Positions 35,494 through 46,225 of a stretch of 64,000 bases of DNA are shown here, piece by piece. Location: contig NC_081406.1 in NCBI RefSeq assembly GCF_030272615.1, positions 184,017,770 through 184,081,769 of the forward strand, read 5' to 3'. The stretch is from Cryptomeria japonica. Its lineage: Eukaryota > Streptophyta > Pinopsida > Cupressales > Cupressaceae. The notes beneath the pieces were generated by a model, which saw only the letters and a program-made list of their open reading frames with translations, ran no database searches and was not told where the DNA came from. Position 1 is the first letter of the stretch. Every line of letters starts with the position of its first letter. Made by a program: the position numbers and the translations under genes.

Positions 35494-36438
35494 TTAAATC
35501 TGTATCAGCTGATATTTAGGATTAGGCTTGTATGTTCTTCTAGCTTCTTCTCTTAGTCTAGCATGTCTATCAGGGCATCTTGAAGCCATATGACTAATCT
35601 TATTGCAGTTAAAACATTTAAAGGGTGCTTTACCTTCATACTTACTTCCAACTAGACCTTTTGGCATTTTCCTTGCAAATAGTGCTTCAAGTTCTTCAAG
35701 CTCTTCATTATCCTTCCTAGTTTCTTCAAGTTCTCTTGCATAAAAGGCTCTCCAGTCTGATTTGTCAAATGATGGAGCAAATGATGTTGATGCTTTAAAG
35801 GCCAAATTAGTTTTTATAGTAGTAACAAGACCAAATTCCTCAATTTCAAAGGCTGAAAGTTTTCCAATCAATGTATTCCTAGTTACTGATGTATTAGGCA
35901 TTGTTCTTAACTCATTTATAGTAGTAACCTTCATTTTATATACCAGTGGCAATCCTCTTAAGATTTTTGAAACAATTTCATCCTCACTCAAGGTTCCTCC
36001 ACAACATTTAATACCCAAAATAATTTTATTTACTCTTTCCATAAAAGCAGAAATCCTTTCATCTTCTTCCATTTTAAGATGTTCATACCTGACTCGGAAG
36101 CTTTCAAGTTTTGTAATCTTGACTATGGAATCTCCTTCATTTAGTGTTTCCTAATGATCCCAAATAGCTTTAGCAGTAGACCTATCTGATAATCCCATGA
36201 TTTGTTGATCTGATAATGCGCTCAGAAGTGCTTCTCTTGCTTTGCAATCATTCTCTTCATCTTTAGCTAATATAGTTGGAGCAGTCTGACTAGCTACAGC
36301 AACAGTATAACCATTCTTTGTAAATTTCCAGATGTCTTTACCAATGCAATTCACATGTGTCTCCATCCTGATCTTCCATATCCCATAGTTGGTTCCATCA
36401 AGTTTAGGACTATCCTTCCTGAAGTAATTAGTAGACAT
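35494..36438 (-). pseudogene. Element E gag (UBN2-type with one CCHC knuckle)
   Basis: Starts MSTNYFRKDSPKLDGTNYG, the usual opening of plant copia Gag with the WxxWxxxM-like capsid core, and continues past one stop at about 36150 to an intact knuckle CFNCNKISHMASRC near 35620-35580. A frame change near 35500 separates it from protease. The Gags of A and B lack this N-terminal capsid type. Confidence 0.88.
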
Positions 36439-36479
36439 TGGATCTCATCAAGTTGTTAAACTTTTGCAAAAGAGGACTA

Positions 36480-36494
36480 GGCTCTGATACCAAT
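36480..36494 (-). promoter_or_regulatory. Element E primer-binding site (tRNA-Met type)
   Basis: The minus strand reads ATTGGTATCAGAGCC immediately beyond the LTR end at 36495. Exact plant copia primer motif. Confidence 0.93.
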
Positions 36495-37560
36495 TGTTAG
36501 GTCCCAAAGACAACTGAGAGGGGAGGGGGGGGGTGAATCAGTTGTCAAATAAATTCAAACCAAAAACCAATTAACCAACTTGATGCTTAATACCGGTAAA
36601 CCAATTGAGTATGCGGGCAGATAGTGTTAACAGTAAATTGCTATACCGGTAAATATTAATGCATGAAACATAAACATAAAGTCATCCACAACACATAACA
36701 CCAATATTTGTACATGGAAACCCTGTAAGGGGAAAAACCATGGTGGGAAACCTTACCCACAATCAGATGATACTACTGCAGATAGTAAGTGTACATAAAT
36801 GGGGTCTGCACATGCAGAAAGACCAATAGCCTAGAGCTCACTGCTCAATCACAAAATGGGAGTCACACTGACTACAGTTGGATGGTTAAATCCAATAAGA
36901 ATGTACTATACAAAATAGCATCTTCATATGCTGGATTCAATACCGGTGTAATGCTGATATGCTTCTACAAAAACCTAGCTTCACCTTCAAATGATGTCTT
37001 CATGTATACCTCTGCTTAATCTTGCATATACCTTCACTCAATTCTTTTTCGCATTCCACACTTGATCTTACAAATAAGATCTTACATTTATACCATAACC
37101 TAAGACCAGTTTTAGTAGGTCAACTCTACAAGATATTGCAATAAACATTTTACATACAATATAATATCCTATGAAATTAACCGATTAAACATGTCGGCTT
37201 AATGTATTTATATCAATAATAAATCATCTCCATAGTATGCCATGCTGATCTGGAAAAGAGAAACCTGCCGATGTAACCCTAGATAACCCTGGACCTATTT
37301 GCCAGTAAAAGCAAATATGCAAATATGAATATACCAATGATCAATTCTTCAAAACAAAGTGTCCACATGATGTCTTCGACATTATCAAGTGTCTTCCATA
37401 TCATTCCAGATACCGGTGAACATTATATCCTGCCGGTGAACCATATACCAGTAATTGTGCAATAGTTACTTGTTTGTCAGTGAATGTTGCTGGATCTCCA
37501 AAGTGCTTGTTTTTCAATAGGTGTTGACATCAATGACAAAACCATACCAAAATACCAATA
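36495..37560 (-). repeat. 5' LTR of element E (1066 bp)
   Basis: Begins TGTTAGGTCCC next to the primer site and ends AATACCAATA at 37560, followed by GGCAC. It contains the GGGGAAAAACCATGGTGGG block at about 36730 and a G-run with CTGAGAGGGGAGGG at the terminus. Confidence 0.92.
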
Positions 37561-37565
37561 GGCAC
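37561..37565. repeat. Target-site duplication of element E, right copy (GGCAC)
   Basis: Exact match with 31854-31858. Confidence 0.93.
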
Positions 37566-38302
37566 AACATTCCTCTTCTTGGTAATTGAATCACTCAACC
37601 ATTTAGGAGCCACAACTAGATCTTTGGATTGTGTGGACGGAGGCCCTCCTGAATTCAGCAATATAGCATTATCTATTTTAGATAGAACATCAAGCACCCG
37701 TGAATCTCAGACATTAGAATCAGCATCAATTACAACCTTGTTAGCATCAGGAACAGGGGTTGACATATTGCCTTGTACTTCCTTAGCGTCCAAATCAAGA
37801 ATTAGATGAGCGGCCGGTGGCTGAAAATTCTTCTTGTATCTTGATCTGGTTACTCGGCCACCAATGGAATGTGCAGCTTCAAAGTCAAGTTTTTCCTCTT
37901 TAATCTTAGCTTGCTTCTTTCCTTCCTCTATCATCTACAAAACCCCTATCGCAGTCTATTTTTCTTTCGCTCCAAAAACTTTCCTTAAAACTTATGTTTC
38001 ACAAATGACAATCTCGACAAGACAACTACTTAATTTAAAATAGCCGAGAAAATCTTACCCATGATTTCCATAAGTTTTCATCATTACTCTTCACTCGTGC
38101 GATATTACTCTGAAATGATTGCAAACAAGCATGCGTTTAATAACAAGTCACTTCATATTTGAAAACACAGATTCCCACACCATACTTTGCTATAAATGAC
38201 AACTTTTAAATCATTAAGAAAGAATATTCCCTTTTCGTGCCGTTGTTAACCGTTCCTCAAAATCCGTACCACCACCTCATGAAAAATCATATGATTTATA
38301 AG

Positions 38303-38542
38303 AAATCAAATATTGAACTTTGAACCTTGAAGAACAATAGTAACGCAAAAACATATACATGACAACTATTGAACTTTGAACTTTGAACCCGAAGGGTTCA
38401 AGTTCAAGGTTCAACCAATGCTAAACACCGACAAACATTGGAAGAGACTTAAAAATCTGGGCGGGGGAAATAAACTTTAACATGACGCTTGTTGAACTTT
38501 GAACCTTGAACCCATAAGGTTCAAGTTCAAGGTTCAAGTTCA
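38303..38542. repeat. Hairpin repeats of TTGAACTTTGAACC in element D
   Basis: TTGAACTTTGAAC words recur near 38315, 38369 and 38492. Two are followed by their complement: 38369-38414 has arms ending GAACCC and starting GGGTTCAAG around GAA, and 38492-38542 has arms around CATAA. Each gives a stem of roughly 20 pairs. They lie in the spacer between integrase and ORF-X. Role unknown; RNA structure or a nested foldback are options. Confidence 0.75.
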
Positions 38543-38829
38543 GCACAGTGAAACTTAAATAAAGAAGACTGCAAAGACTGAATTGCACAGAAAATTTGAG
38601 AAACATAACCTGACCAAAGGACTAGTTAGGGGCATGACTCAATAAGTCGATATAAAAATGGAAATTTATATGTACCACCAACAACGGCTTTTCATGGGGA
38701 CAGGAACTGAAAATTACCAAGCAATGAATCCCAGAATCCCTGGTTTCACAAAAGACTTAAAAGTAAGTCTCAACTCACACCTAAACTAAACACAACAAAA
38801 ACTATATGCACAAATTGGTAGGGGACTCC

Positions 38830-39786
38830 TTACAATTGATACAATTTTAAGTCTTGACCGTTATAGGACAGGGGTAGTTCAAAGCCATCCTGATAAGCAA
38901 GTTTAAAAGAATTGGGACCTTTTAACTCATGAATTATATAAAGTCCTTTCCACAGTGACTCGAATTCGCCGTGGGCACCTTTCGGCTCCCTCCTTTTATC
39001 CCATAATAACACCGGATCACCTTTCATGAACTTCCTGGGTCTTTCCTTCTGATCAAAAATATTTTTCACCCTCATTTGATGTTTTGTAATCTTGTCGACC
39101 AACTTTTCCCTTTCCTCCTTGATCTTAATTAAGTACATAATTCTCTTCTCAAGAGAGCTTTGAAAGAATGCGTCTTCTACTACAGTCTACAATTTGGAAG
39201 CCGCTAATTCTAGAGGAAGAGAGATTTGGGCACCAATGCCATATACCAACTCAAAAGGAGACATCCCTATAGCTCGCTTAGGTGAGGTTCGATCTACCCA
39301 CAGTTCTTCATACAACTTCTTATGCCAGTCTCTGAAATTTTTGCTAACCAACTTCCTCATGATGTTAATCAAGTTTTTGTTACTTGATTCTGCTTGGCTG
39401 TTACCGTGTGTATAATAATCAGAAGCATGCGCCAAAGAAATTTCATGATCATAGCAAAATAAAACTAATTCAGATGAAGAAAAATTTGATGCATTATCTG
39501 TGACTAGTTTTTGAGGAACCCCGAACCTGACAAGAATATTGCCTTTAAGGAACACACACACAATCTCTGAAGTGGTCTTTTTCACAAGGATAGCTTCCAC
39601 CCACTTAGTGAGATAATCCATTTCTGTTAATATGTGAGTGTGTCCTGCACTGGAGGTTGGGTTCAAAGGACCAATGAAATCTAATCCCCATTATTTAAAG
39701 GGTTCCTTAATCACTACAGGTTTTAAAGGCAAGGCAACCAAATGGGGTTTACCTGTAAACATTTTGCACTTTTCACACTTCATCAC
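38830..39786 (-). pseudogene. Element D integrase
   Basis: The zinc region begins in the preceding open stretch (HDEVCGGH, then a stop, then CEKC). The core shows WGLDFIGPL (first Asp), TDNASNFSS (second Asp) and NSQAESSNKN (Glu), so the DDE triad is present. The C-terminal segment (39138-38830) includes KGDPVLLWDKRREPKGAHG and LYIIHELKGPNSFKL, a GPY/F-type module. No chromodomain follows, as expected for Tat/Athila-type elements. Stops lie at about 39787, 39670 and 39187. Confidence 0.85.
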
Positions 39787-41677
39787 CTAAGCATACGCAT
39801 CTCCGAACATTACTAGCCAATAGTAACAGTTCCTCAATATTTTATATGCAATCACCGTAGAAGAGAAATGACCACCACACACCTCATCATGAAAAGTTTC
39901 TAGTAAAGCTTCTTGATGCTGCTTATCTACGCACCTGAGAAAGGTGCCATCCAAACCCTTCTTGTATAATATATCATCAAAGATAACGTACTTTGCAGCT
40001 TTCAAGTTCAAATTTTGTTCCTCCCTACGAGAAAGATGATCTGGATAGTCTCCATAAGTGAGATAATAGGCAACATTGGTGAACCAAGAATCCTGATGAC
40101 TAATAAATAAAGTTAAGGGCAGATTTTCCTCCTCTTCAAACATGCTCTCTGCCATTAGTTTACAAAGACCTTGTCCTCTGACCAGCTTAGTGGGCTTAAT
40201 ATCTAGATTTAACTCTTGAATCTTAGAGACCCAAGATGCTCTATTATTGATACCAACATCCTGTTGGGTTAAAATAATTTTCACTGCAAAGTTCAGAACA
40301 AAGACAGTTGCATGTGAATGATGTATATAATACCTGAATTGTTTTGCGGCTTTCACTACTGCATAAGCTTTCTTTTCTATCTGTGAGTACTTTAACTCAT
40401 TCTTCTTCAGAGGTATACTCATGAAGGAGATTGGGACTTCCTCATTATCTTTACCTTTCTGCACTAAAATTCCAGACATAGTATGTTCTGATGCATAACA
40501 ATAAATAATAAAATCTTTACTAAAATCCGGATTAACCAGAGTAGGTGCATGCGCAATTGCTCTTTTTTATTTCTTCAAAAGCCCTTTTACCTTCCTCATT
40601 CCACTTAAAAACTACTTTCTCACTCATCATATTTACAATATATTTAGTAGTCTCAGCAAAATCAGGAATAAAACGTCTTAGAAAGTTCACCTATCCAAAG
40701 AAGGACCTCACTCCATTTCTATTGGAAGGAAGGCTGAGTTGTTGTATTGCTTTTACTCTCTCCAGATCCACCTTTACTCCCTCCTTTGAATCTATATGTC
40801 CGAGAATTTTTCCTTTTGTGATGCCAAAAATAGATTTTTTAGGATTTAATGACACTACATGCTCTTTGCATCTCATCAGAACTTTCCTCAAATCTCGCAG
40901 ATGATGTTTTCTCTTCCTAGAGAACACAATCATCTAAATATATTACAATGATCTTATCCCTCAAATTCCCAAATGAAAGGTCCATCACCCTTTGGAACGT
41001 TCCCCTGCATTAATCAATCTGAAAGGCATCCTATCATATGCAAAGGTGCCCCAAGGAGTTATAAAGGTTATCTTGTGTTGATCTTGCTTCGAGACACTGA
41101 TTTGATTATATCCAGAGAAGCCATCCAACATGGAAATCATCTCTGATCCTGAAACAATTTGTAAAATATGATCCACTGCTAGCAGAGGATAATTATCCTT
41201 TAGGCTTGCTAGGTTCAAGTTTCTGAAATCAACACAGATTCGTATTTCACCATTTTTCTTCCAAACAGGGACAATCCTGGTAGAATGATGTATAGGATAA
41301 ATAATTCAGGCTTTCAACATCTTGTCTACCTCGTGAAAGATCACTTCTGCTACCTTTGGATTAGAGTTCCTCAACTTCTATCGGAAAGGGTTGACACCAG
41401 GTTTCAAAGGAATGTGATGTTGGAACTTACCATCTCTAAAATTCTTTAAAGCATCGTAGCACCATGCAAAGACATCTTTGAACTCAATAAATAGGTTGAT
41501 GAACCTCCTCTTCTCCTCTTGAGAACAACATTTTCCCAAATTAACAAATTTAGGATCCTCCTCAGTACCAATGTTGATTTGCTCATACTCACCAGAGTTT
41601 TGAATTACAGGAGTCTCTTTCTCCCCTTGCTTAACATACCCATCCTTTCTATCAAAAAGACATTCAAGAGAAACCAA
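39787..41677 (-). pseudogene. Element D reverse transcriptase and RNase H
   Basis: RT begins near 41620 and shows HHIPLKPGVNPFR, then ICVDFRNLN, DNYPLLAVDHIL, SMLDGFSGYNQI and, near 40945, YLDD, the intact active site, before stops and a frame change at about 40985-40930. RNase H follows (about 40560-40150): SGILVQKGKDN, PISFMSIPL, YSQIEKKAYAVVKA. Stops at 41377, 41218, 40690 and 40480 break it. The downstream end carries the start of the integrase zinc region. Confidence 0.85.
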
Positions 41678-41931
41678 ACCTTTTGGGATTTTATTTCCTT
41701 TTAACTGTAATACCCCATCATGCAGTTCCTTTGGTGAATTGGGATAAAACTCTTTACAACTTGCTTATGACCCTTCATAAAAGAAGGAAGTGAAAATCTT
41801 AGCACCTCATAAATTTTTTTGAATCTGCTTATCATTTTCAAACACCTGCCAGGATTCTAAATTGTCAGGCACGCTCGGTCTATAAACCAATTCTACCCTA
41901 TAGGTATCAGTTGTGAAATCAGGATGAGGCA

Positions 41932-42405
41932 CTAATAATGCTGTGATACCGCCAAAGAATCATCCTTCAAGTTGAACTCCCTTGGTACTGCTTCGATTGA
42001 GAAAGTATTGAATGCTTCAATCTCATCCCAAACACGGTTTCTGTAATGTCCCAGTCTCTCATTTTTAACAGTGAATAAACCTCTCACTTGCTTCACAATA
42101 AGTTTAGCATCACCTTTAACTTTCAACATTTTGATCTACAATTTCTTCGCTTCAGCAAGACCTAATAATAGAGCTTCATATTTAGCCATATTATTAGTGT
42201 TTTGAAACTCCAATTTGAAAGCACAAGGAATAACTTTACCTTTAGGAGGTATTAATACTACCCCAACTCCTGAACCATAAGATGAACAACTCCCATCAAA
42301 ATCCATAGACCAGAGCTCATCAGACATACCTAAATCTACGGTCTTATCCACACCTTGAAAATTGGTTGATATCATATAATTCTTAAAGCCACAATATTGA
42401 TACAA
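41932..42405 (-). pseudogene. Element D archaeal-type RNase H-like domain placed before RT
   Basis: Two open stretches separated by a single TAG near 42132 read as a second RNase H: SMDFDGSCSSYGSGVGVVL (first Asp), NNMAKYEALLLGLAEA (Glu), VKGDAKLIVKQV (Asp) and VPREFNLKDDSLA (last Asp). All four acidic positions of the DEDD set appear. Additional RNase H domains of this kind are known from Tat/Ogre-lineage gypsy elements, where I recall them after the RT/RNase H. Here it lies between protease and RT. The ordinary gypsy RNase H is also present at 40560-40150. Confidence 0.72.
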
Positions 42406-42501
42406 AATTTAAGCTTTCAGATCATCTGAAGCAAAGACTGTGTATTTGGCTTTTGTTTCAAGATGCAGGACAACTCTCTGTTTTCCAACTATGATCATTG
42501 C

Positions 42502-43374
42502 CTAAGACCAATCCATTCTAATTTCCCCACCCATGTCTTTACAAAAGGTATGACTCAGTAACATGCCATAATTGGTAGGGATGTCAGCCACTAGAATGGT
42601 CAACTTGATTCTCTTGTCAGGATGTGCTACTAAAGCCACTTGTGCATCCTTAATTTGCACTAACAAAGGAATCTGCTTGGAATCCATGGAATAGCATTTG
42701 CCAAAGGTTTTTGTTAAAGTTAAACCTAAAGCTTTTGCTACTGCTAAAGGAATGACATTATCTAATGCTCTAGAATCTATTATACAATTACTCAATTTAT
42801 TCCCATTGATAAACAAGGACACATAGAAGGGTTTAGGCTTATCTTCAAAACTAGGTTCAACCAATTCAGCCTGTTGAGGAACAGTATTTGATGAAACTTC
42901 AGGGATTACTAAAGCAGGGCTGGCATTTTCCTGTGCTGAAGAATTACAAGTCACGAGCATTTGGGTTTCACTTGCTAAAGCCTGAGTATCATTTCCTTTG
43001 ACAAATTCAACTAGTCTATCTAATTCCTTAGGGTTCAACTTCAGATACTTATTCAGAGTGATTTGAATACGAGATGATTTGCAAAATTCAATGATATCAA
43101 ATGAACTATTAGATGAATCAGAACCTGAAGAAGCAACTTCTTGAACAACTTTTGAAACACTTCTAGGATGAGTCAGAATTTCCTTACCCTTTGTAGTGTT
43201 ATGGACAGGTGTTACAACATCTTGAGGTTTTGAATTTTGTTGAGCTCTAGTAAGAATTGTATATGAGGAATCCTTGAAAGTCACCAACATGTTTCCTCCC
43301 CTTTCTGAGTCAAGAGACATATTCCATATAATGAATTTCAGAGTCGCCAGACATACTTTGGGAACCTCCTTCAT
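42502..43374 (-). pseudogene. Element D protease region
   Basis: The protease core is near 42830-42720: FYVSLFINGNKL, then IIDSRALDNVIP, where the catalytic DSG has become DSR, and a hydrophobic end TNYGMLLSHTFCKDMGG. Upstream is a Ser-rich linker of about 150 residues. The preceding gag frame overlaps by about 60 bases in another frame, so either a programmed shift or a mutation separates gag and protease. Confidence 0.8.
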
Positions 43375-44828
43375 TGGATTCTAAGATTGTTTCTCCTTTA
43401 CTGATCATTTGAGAAAAATGAACCATCTTTGGACATGAATAACCATCATGCTCATCAGTTAAATGAAACACAAATGTGTTTGTCTTAGGAGGTGGCGCTT
43501 CAATAGCAAGTCTTTGTTGCACAGGGGGTAATTGTAATTGTGTTCCTCCATTTCCTCCTTGTTGATTGAGATATTTTCTAGAAATGTCTTGGTATGGTTG
43601 AGAATATGAATTACTTGCTTTAGGAGTCTGTCTTTTTAGGGCAATCACGTCGTTCATTAACCGTTGAATCACAGGGTCAGATGAAGTAGAGGCACTTGTA
43701 ACTTGAGAAGCAGGAGTTTGCACTTCTCTTTTCCAATTGCCTTCCATGATTAAATCATCTTCTAGACTCACAACTGAAGCTTTCATAGTATCAAGGGTTG
43801 GTAACCGCTCGTGCCTCATCAAAAAACTTGTTTCTACAGGCATGGAGTTCATGAAGAAAAATTTCATGTTTTCATCAAAGGGTTTTTGTGTTATTGGGAT
43901 CTTATGACAAAGTTTATCAAAACAGGCAACAAAGTCCCTCATAGGCTCTGTTATTTCTTTCTTTAATTGAGCCAGCTGAGAAATGAGCGAATGCTCATCC
44001 TCTGCCAATTTGAATCTAGCCTCAAAACTATCTGCTAAAACCTGCCAATTTGTAATACCTCCATTAGGCATATGGTAGAACCAATCAGCGACAATGTCAG
44101 TTAAAGTTTAAACAAATAACCTCACTGCCACATCTTCATGTTGTACTGCCAACACTCCACATGCAACTTTGAAAGAATTTAAGTGTTCTGTGGTGGTTAC
44201 TTTACCATCACCACTAAACTTAGGCAGATGATCTTTTGCTCCCTTAGGAAGATTATGAATTGCCCCCAAAGCTAAAGGTCTGATAGCAACACCCCAAGGA
44301 TTTTTTTCCATTGCTCTAGTAGTATTCAAAGGGGCAAGGTTTATAACAATTGGAGGTACAACACCATGTAAAGTTAAGGCTTGACAAATAAGTGAATCAG
44401 TTGCTCTTGGTGGAGATACATGTCTACTTCTAGCCCTTCTAGGAGTAACTTGAGACAAAACCGAGGTCTAAGAGTTCCTGGAAGGTGTGATCAACAATTC
44501 CCTCCCTCCGTTGTGACTGGGTATAAGGCTTAGACTCTAGTGTGAAAAGAAATCATGGTAACAAGCATCTAGGATTCTGTGATTGATTATCAGGGATTCT
44601 AATAAAGAAGACTCTAGGAACAATCAACCTCTCAAAAACTAACACAGGATGATCTGCTTGCCTTTCTACTTCGTCGAGGAATGCACTTATTCTATTGTAT
44701 TCAGCTCGACTTCTTCTATGTCTCCAAGCTAGAGTATCCAACTTAGAGATAATGTTACTTTTCTCTTCTTGCACCCAATTTAGATTTGTTTGTGAAATAG
44801 GTAAGAACCCTTCGTGAGGCAGCACCAT
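43310..44828 (-). pseudogene. Element D gag
   Basis: The likely start is the ATG at 44828 (MVLPHEGF), 60-80 bases beyond the primer site. The capsid part (44458-43310) contains LPKFSGDGKVTTTEHLNSF, WFYHMPNGGITNW, then FDKLCHKIPI and FFFMNSMPVET, typical of the gypsy retrotransposon Gag domain. A stop at about 44108 and a frame change near 44500 break it. I see no intact CCHC knuckle. Confidence 0.8.
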
Positions 44829-44890
44829 TTACAAAGAAAAAAGCATCACCATAAAGACGACTCTTTTAAAAACCAATTATCTCATTTGAT

Positions 44891-44910
44891 CCCTAGCAGA
44901 GTCGCCAAAA
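44891..44910 (-). promoter_or_regulatory. Element D primer-binding site
   Basis: The minus strand reads TTTTGGCGACTCTGCTAGGG directly after the LTR (44915). This resembles the non-Met primer sites (TGGCGACTC...) of Ogre/Tat-type gypsy elements and differs from all the other elements here. Confidence 0.72.
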
Positions 44911-44914
44911 ACTC

Positions 44915-46225
44915 TGTTGGTAAACAGATTTGTCTCTCACAATTTATTTAATTTTTATACTCTTTAGCCCAAGAAATGAAACCATACAGTTGGAAAATCA
45001 TCATATTTGATTAACCTCTAAATTAAGGTACAACTCCCTTTAATAGATATTCAATCAGCTCCAAATTACATACAATCAATATTATACTTTTCACCAAAAA
45101 GTACAAAAAGGTAATTGTATTCACCAGTCAATACCGAATGAATACAAGCATTGATTCATATATAATCCTTTGTGTAAAGCTGACAGACTTCACATGTATG
45201 CTAAAACAAAATGTAAACCTTAAAAGATAAATCTCATTGATATTTTTCTGCACACATGGAAAGCTATGATAGATTGTTTCTTGAAATAGATTCTCACAGA
45301 AATCAAATTTTAAACACCAAACATACAGATTTGAAGCCAAAGATAAACTGCCATTTGATTTTCATTCATAAATGATCATCAACTTTCAACACATACATAA
45401 ACTATTCAGCAAAAAATAAAGATATAGTTTTTCCAAAAACTTAGCAAAATTGCATAAAGTCATTACAAAGCTTATAAATAGGCCCCCAGACCAATAGTTC
45501 AATCAAAGGTAAAACTAACTTGAAATGAGTTAATCAAAAACTGTCCTAACTGCATAACTGAAAATAAAAAGAAAGCTAGACACGCTGGCATATAACTGCC
45601 AGTAGTGCTAGTCATGCGGTTGATTTTGTTTTAGTTGGATTGCTCAGATTGCTATTCTGGGTGGACACCATAACCAATTTCGCTGCACTCCACTCCCGAT
45701 GAACCCTCAAGAATTCCTGGATTACCGCTACATGTGGTCGGCTAATATGAATTACCCTTTGCTTCCAGAGTTCCTTCTTTCTTTTCACCAGCTACACTTT
45801 ATCTCTGTGAGAGTCCAAGTGAGCTAGACATATTATAAGCATCGACTCCACTTTAGCAATCTTCGTAAAAGCTTCCATGGCTAAGGATTTTTCCACCTTA
45901 ATCTGTTTAATGTGACTACTGAATAGATTGACCATTTCTGCTATATCTTCCAGAGTCTGGCCATCCTCTTTAGGCAACTGAGCATCTACACAACATAAAT
46001 CCTTTTGCATGGTTGTTCTCAGGGTTATTAGTTCACCCCGCATACTGATAGACTCATTATGACCTTGCTCAATGATTTGGTTATGCCACTCTATACTTTC
46101 TTTGCATATGAACATTATATCTTCATCTAATCCCGACACTTGTCTTTCAGCAAGAAAATTCATCAAGCCATAGCGTTGAATATCACGCATTTGCCTTGAA
46201 ATCACCACCCATTTAGTCTTTTCCT
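44915..46225 (-). repeat. 5' LTR of element D (at least 1311 bp, outer end deleted)
   Basis: Partner of 29960-31283. Its coding-like part (46229-45792) stays open longer than in the 3' copy and confirms the reading frame of ORF-X. The junction at 46225-46226 has a short TTC/TCAAG overlap with B LTR sequence, a typical end-joining deletion. Confidence 0.85.

Larger units (their letters stand above)
31859..37560 (-). mobile_element. Element E: best preserved Ty1/copia (Sirevirus-like) element, innermost layer
   Basis: Minus-strand order: 5' LTR (37560-36495), primer site, gag, protease, integrase, RT, RNase H start, 3' LTR (32528-31859). Perfect GGCAC duplications flank it. An internal deletion joins the RNase H domain at about 32529 directly to the middle of the 3' LTR, removing the end of pol, the polypurine tract and about 400 bp of LTR. 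It is the innermost layer and has the longest open frames, which fits the youngest insertion. Confidence 0.92.
30669..37934 (-). pseudogene. Element D ORF-X: extra ORF after integrase, running into the 3' LTR, interrupted by element E
   Basis: Three open stretches (37934-37566, 31858-31250, 31246-30713) share one frame once E and one GGCAC copy are removed: 37934 minus 5707 and 31933 have the same phase. About 520 codons result. The stop at 37710 is TGA; those at 31459, 31249 and 30715 are TAA, TAA and TAG, and the last is CAG in the other LTR. The ATG at 37934 is preceded in frame by TAG, so the real start may lie a little upstream. Residues 1-60 are basic (GGRVTRSRYKK); the rest is helical, with ERQVLGLDKDIMFICKES and LRGELITLRTTMQKDL. 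No signal peptide or membrane segment is seen, so it is not a typical envelope protein. The last 200 or so codons lie within the LTR. Function unknown. Confidence 0.65.
29960..46225 (-). mobile_element. Element D: Ty3/gypsy (Tat/Ogre-like) element with two RNase H domains and an extra 3' ORF
   Basis: Minus-strand order: 5' LTR (46225-44915), primer site (44910-44891), gag, protease, archaeal-type RNase H-like domain, RT, RNase H, integrase, hairpin spacer, ORF-X, 3' LTR (about 31283-29960). Own length is about 10.6 kb after removing E. The right end is not original: 46225 joins directly to B LTR sequence and about 90 bp of B LTR (equivalent to roughly 24016-24106) is missing, so a deletion removed the right terminus. 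RT and integrase catalytic residues persist despite stops. Confidence 0.85.
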
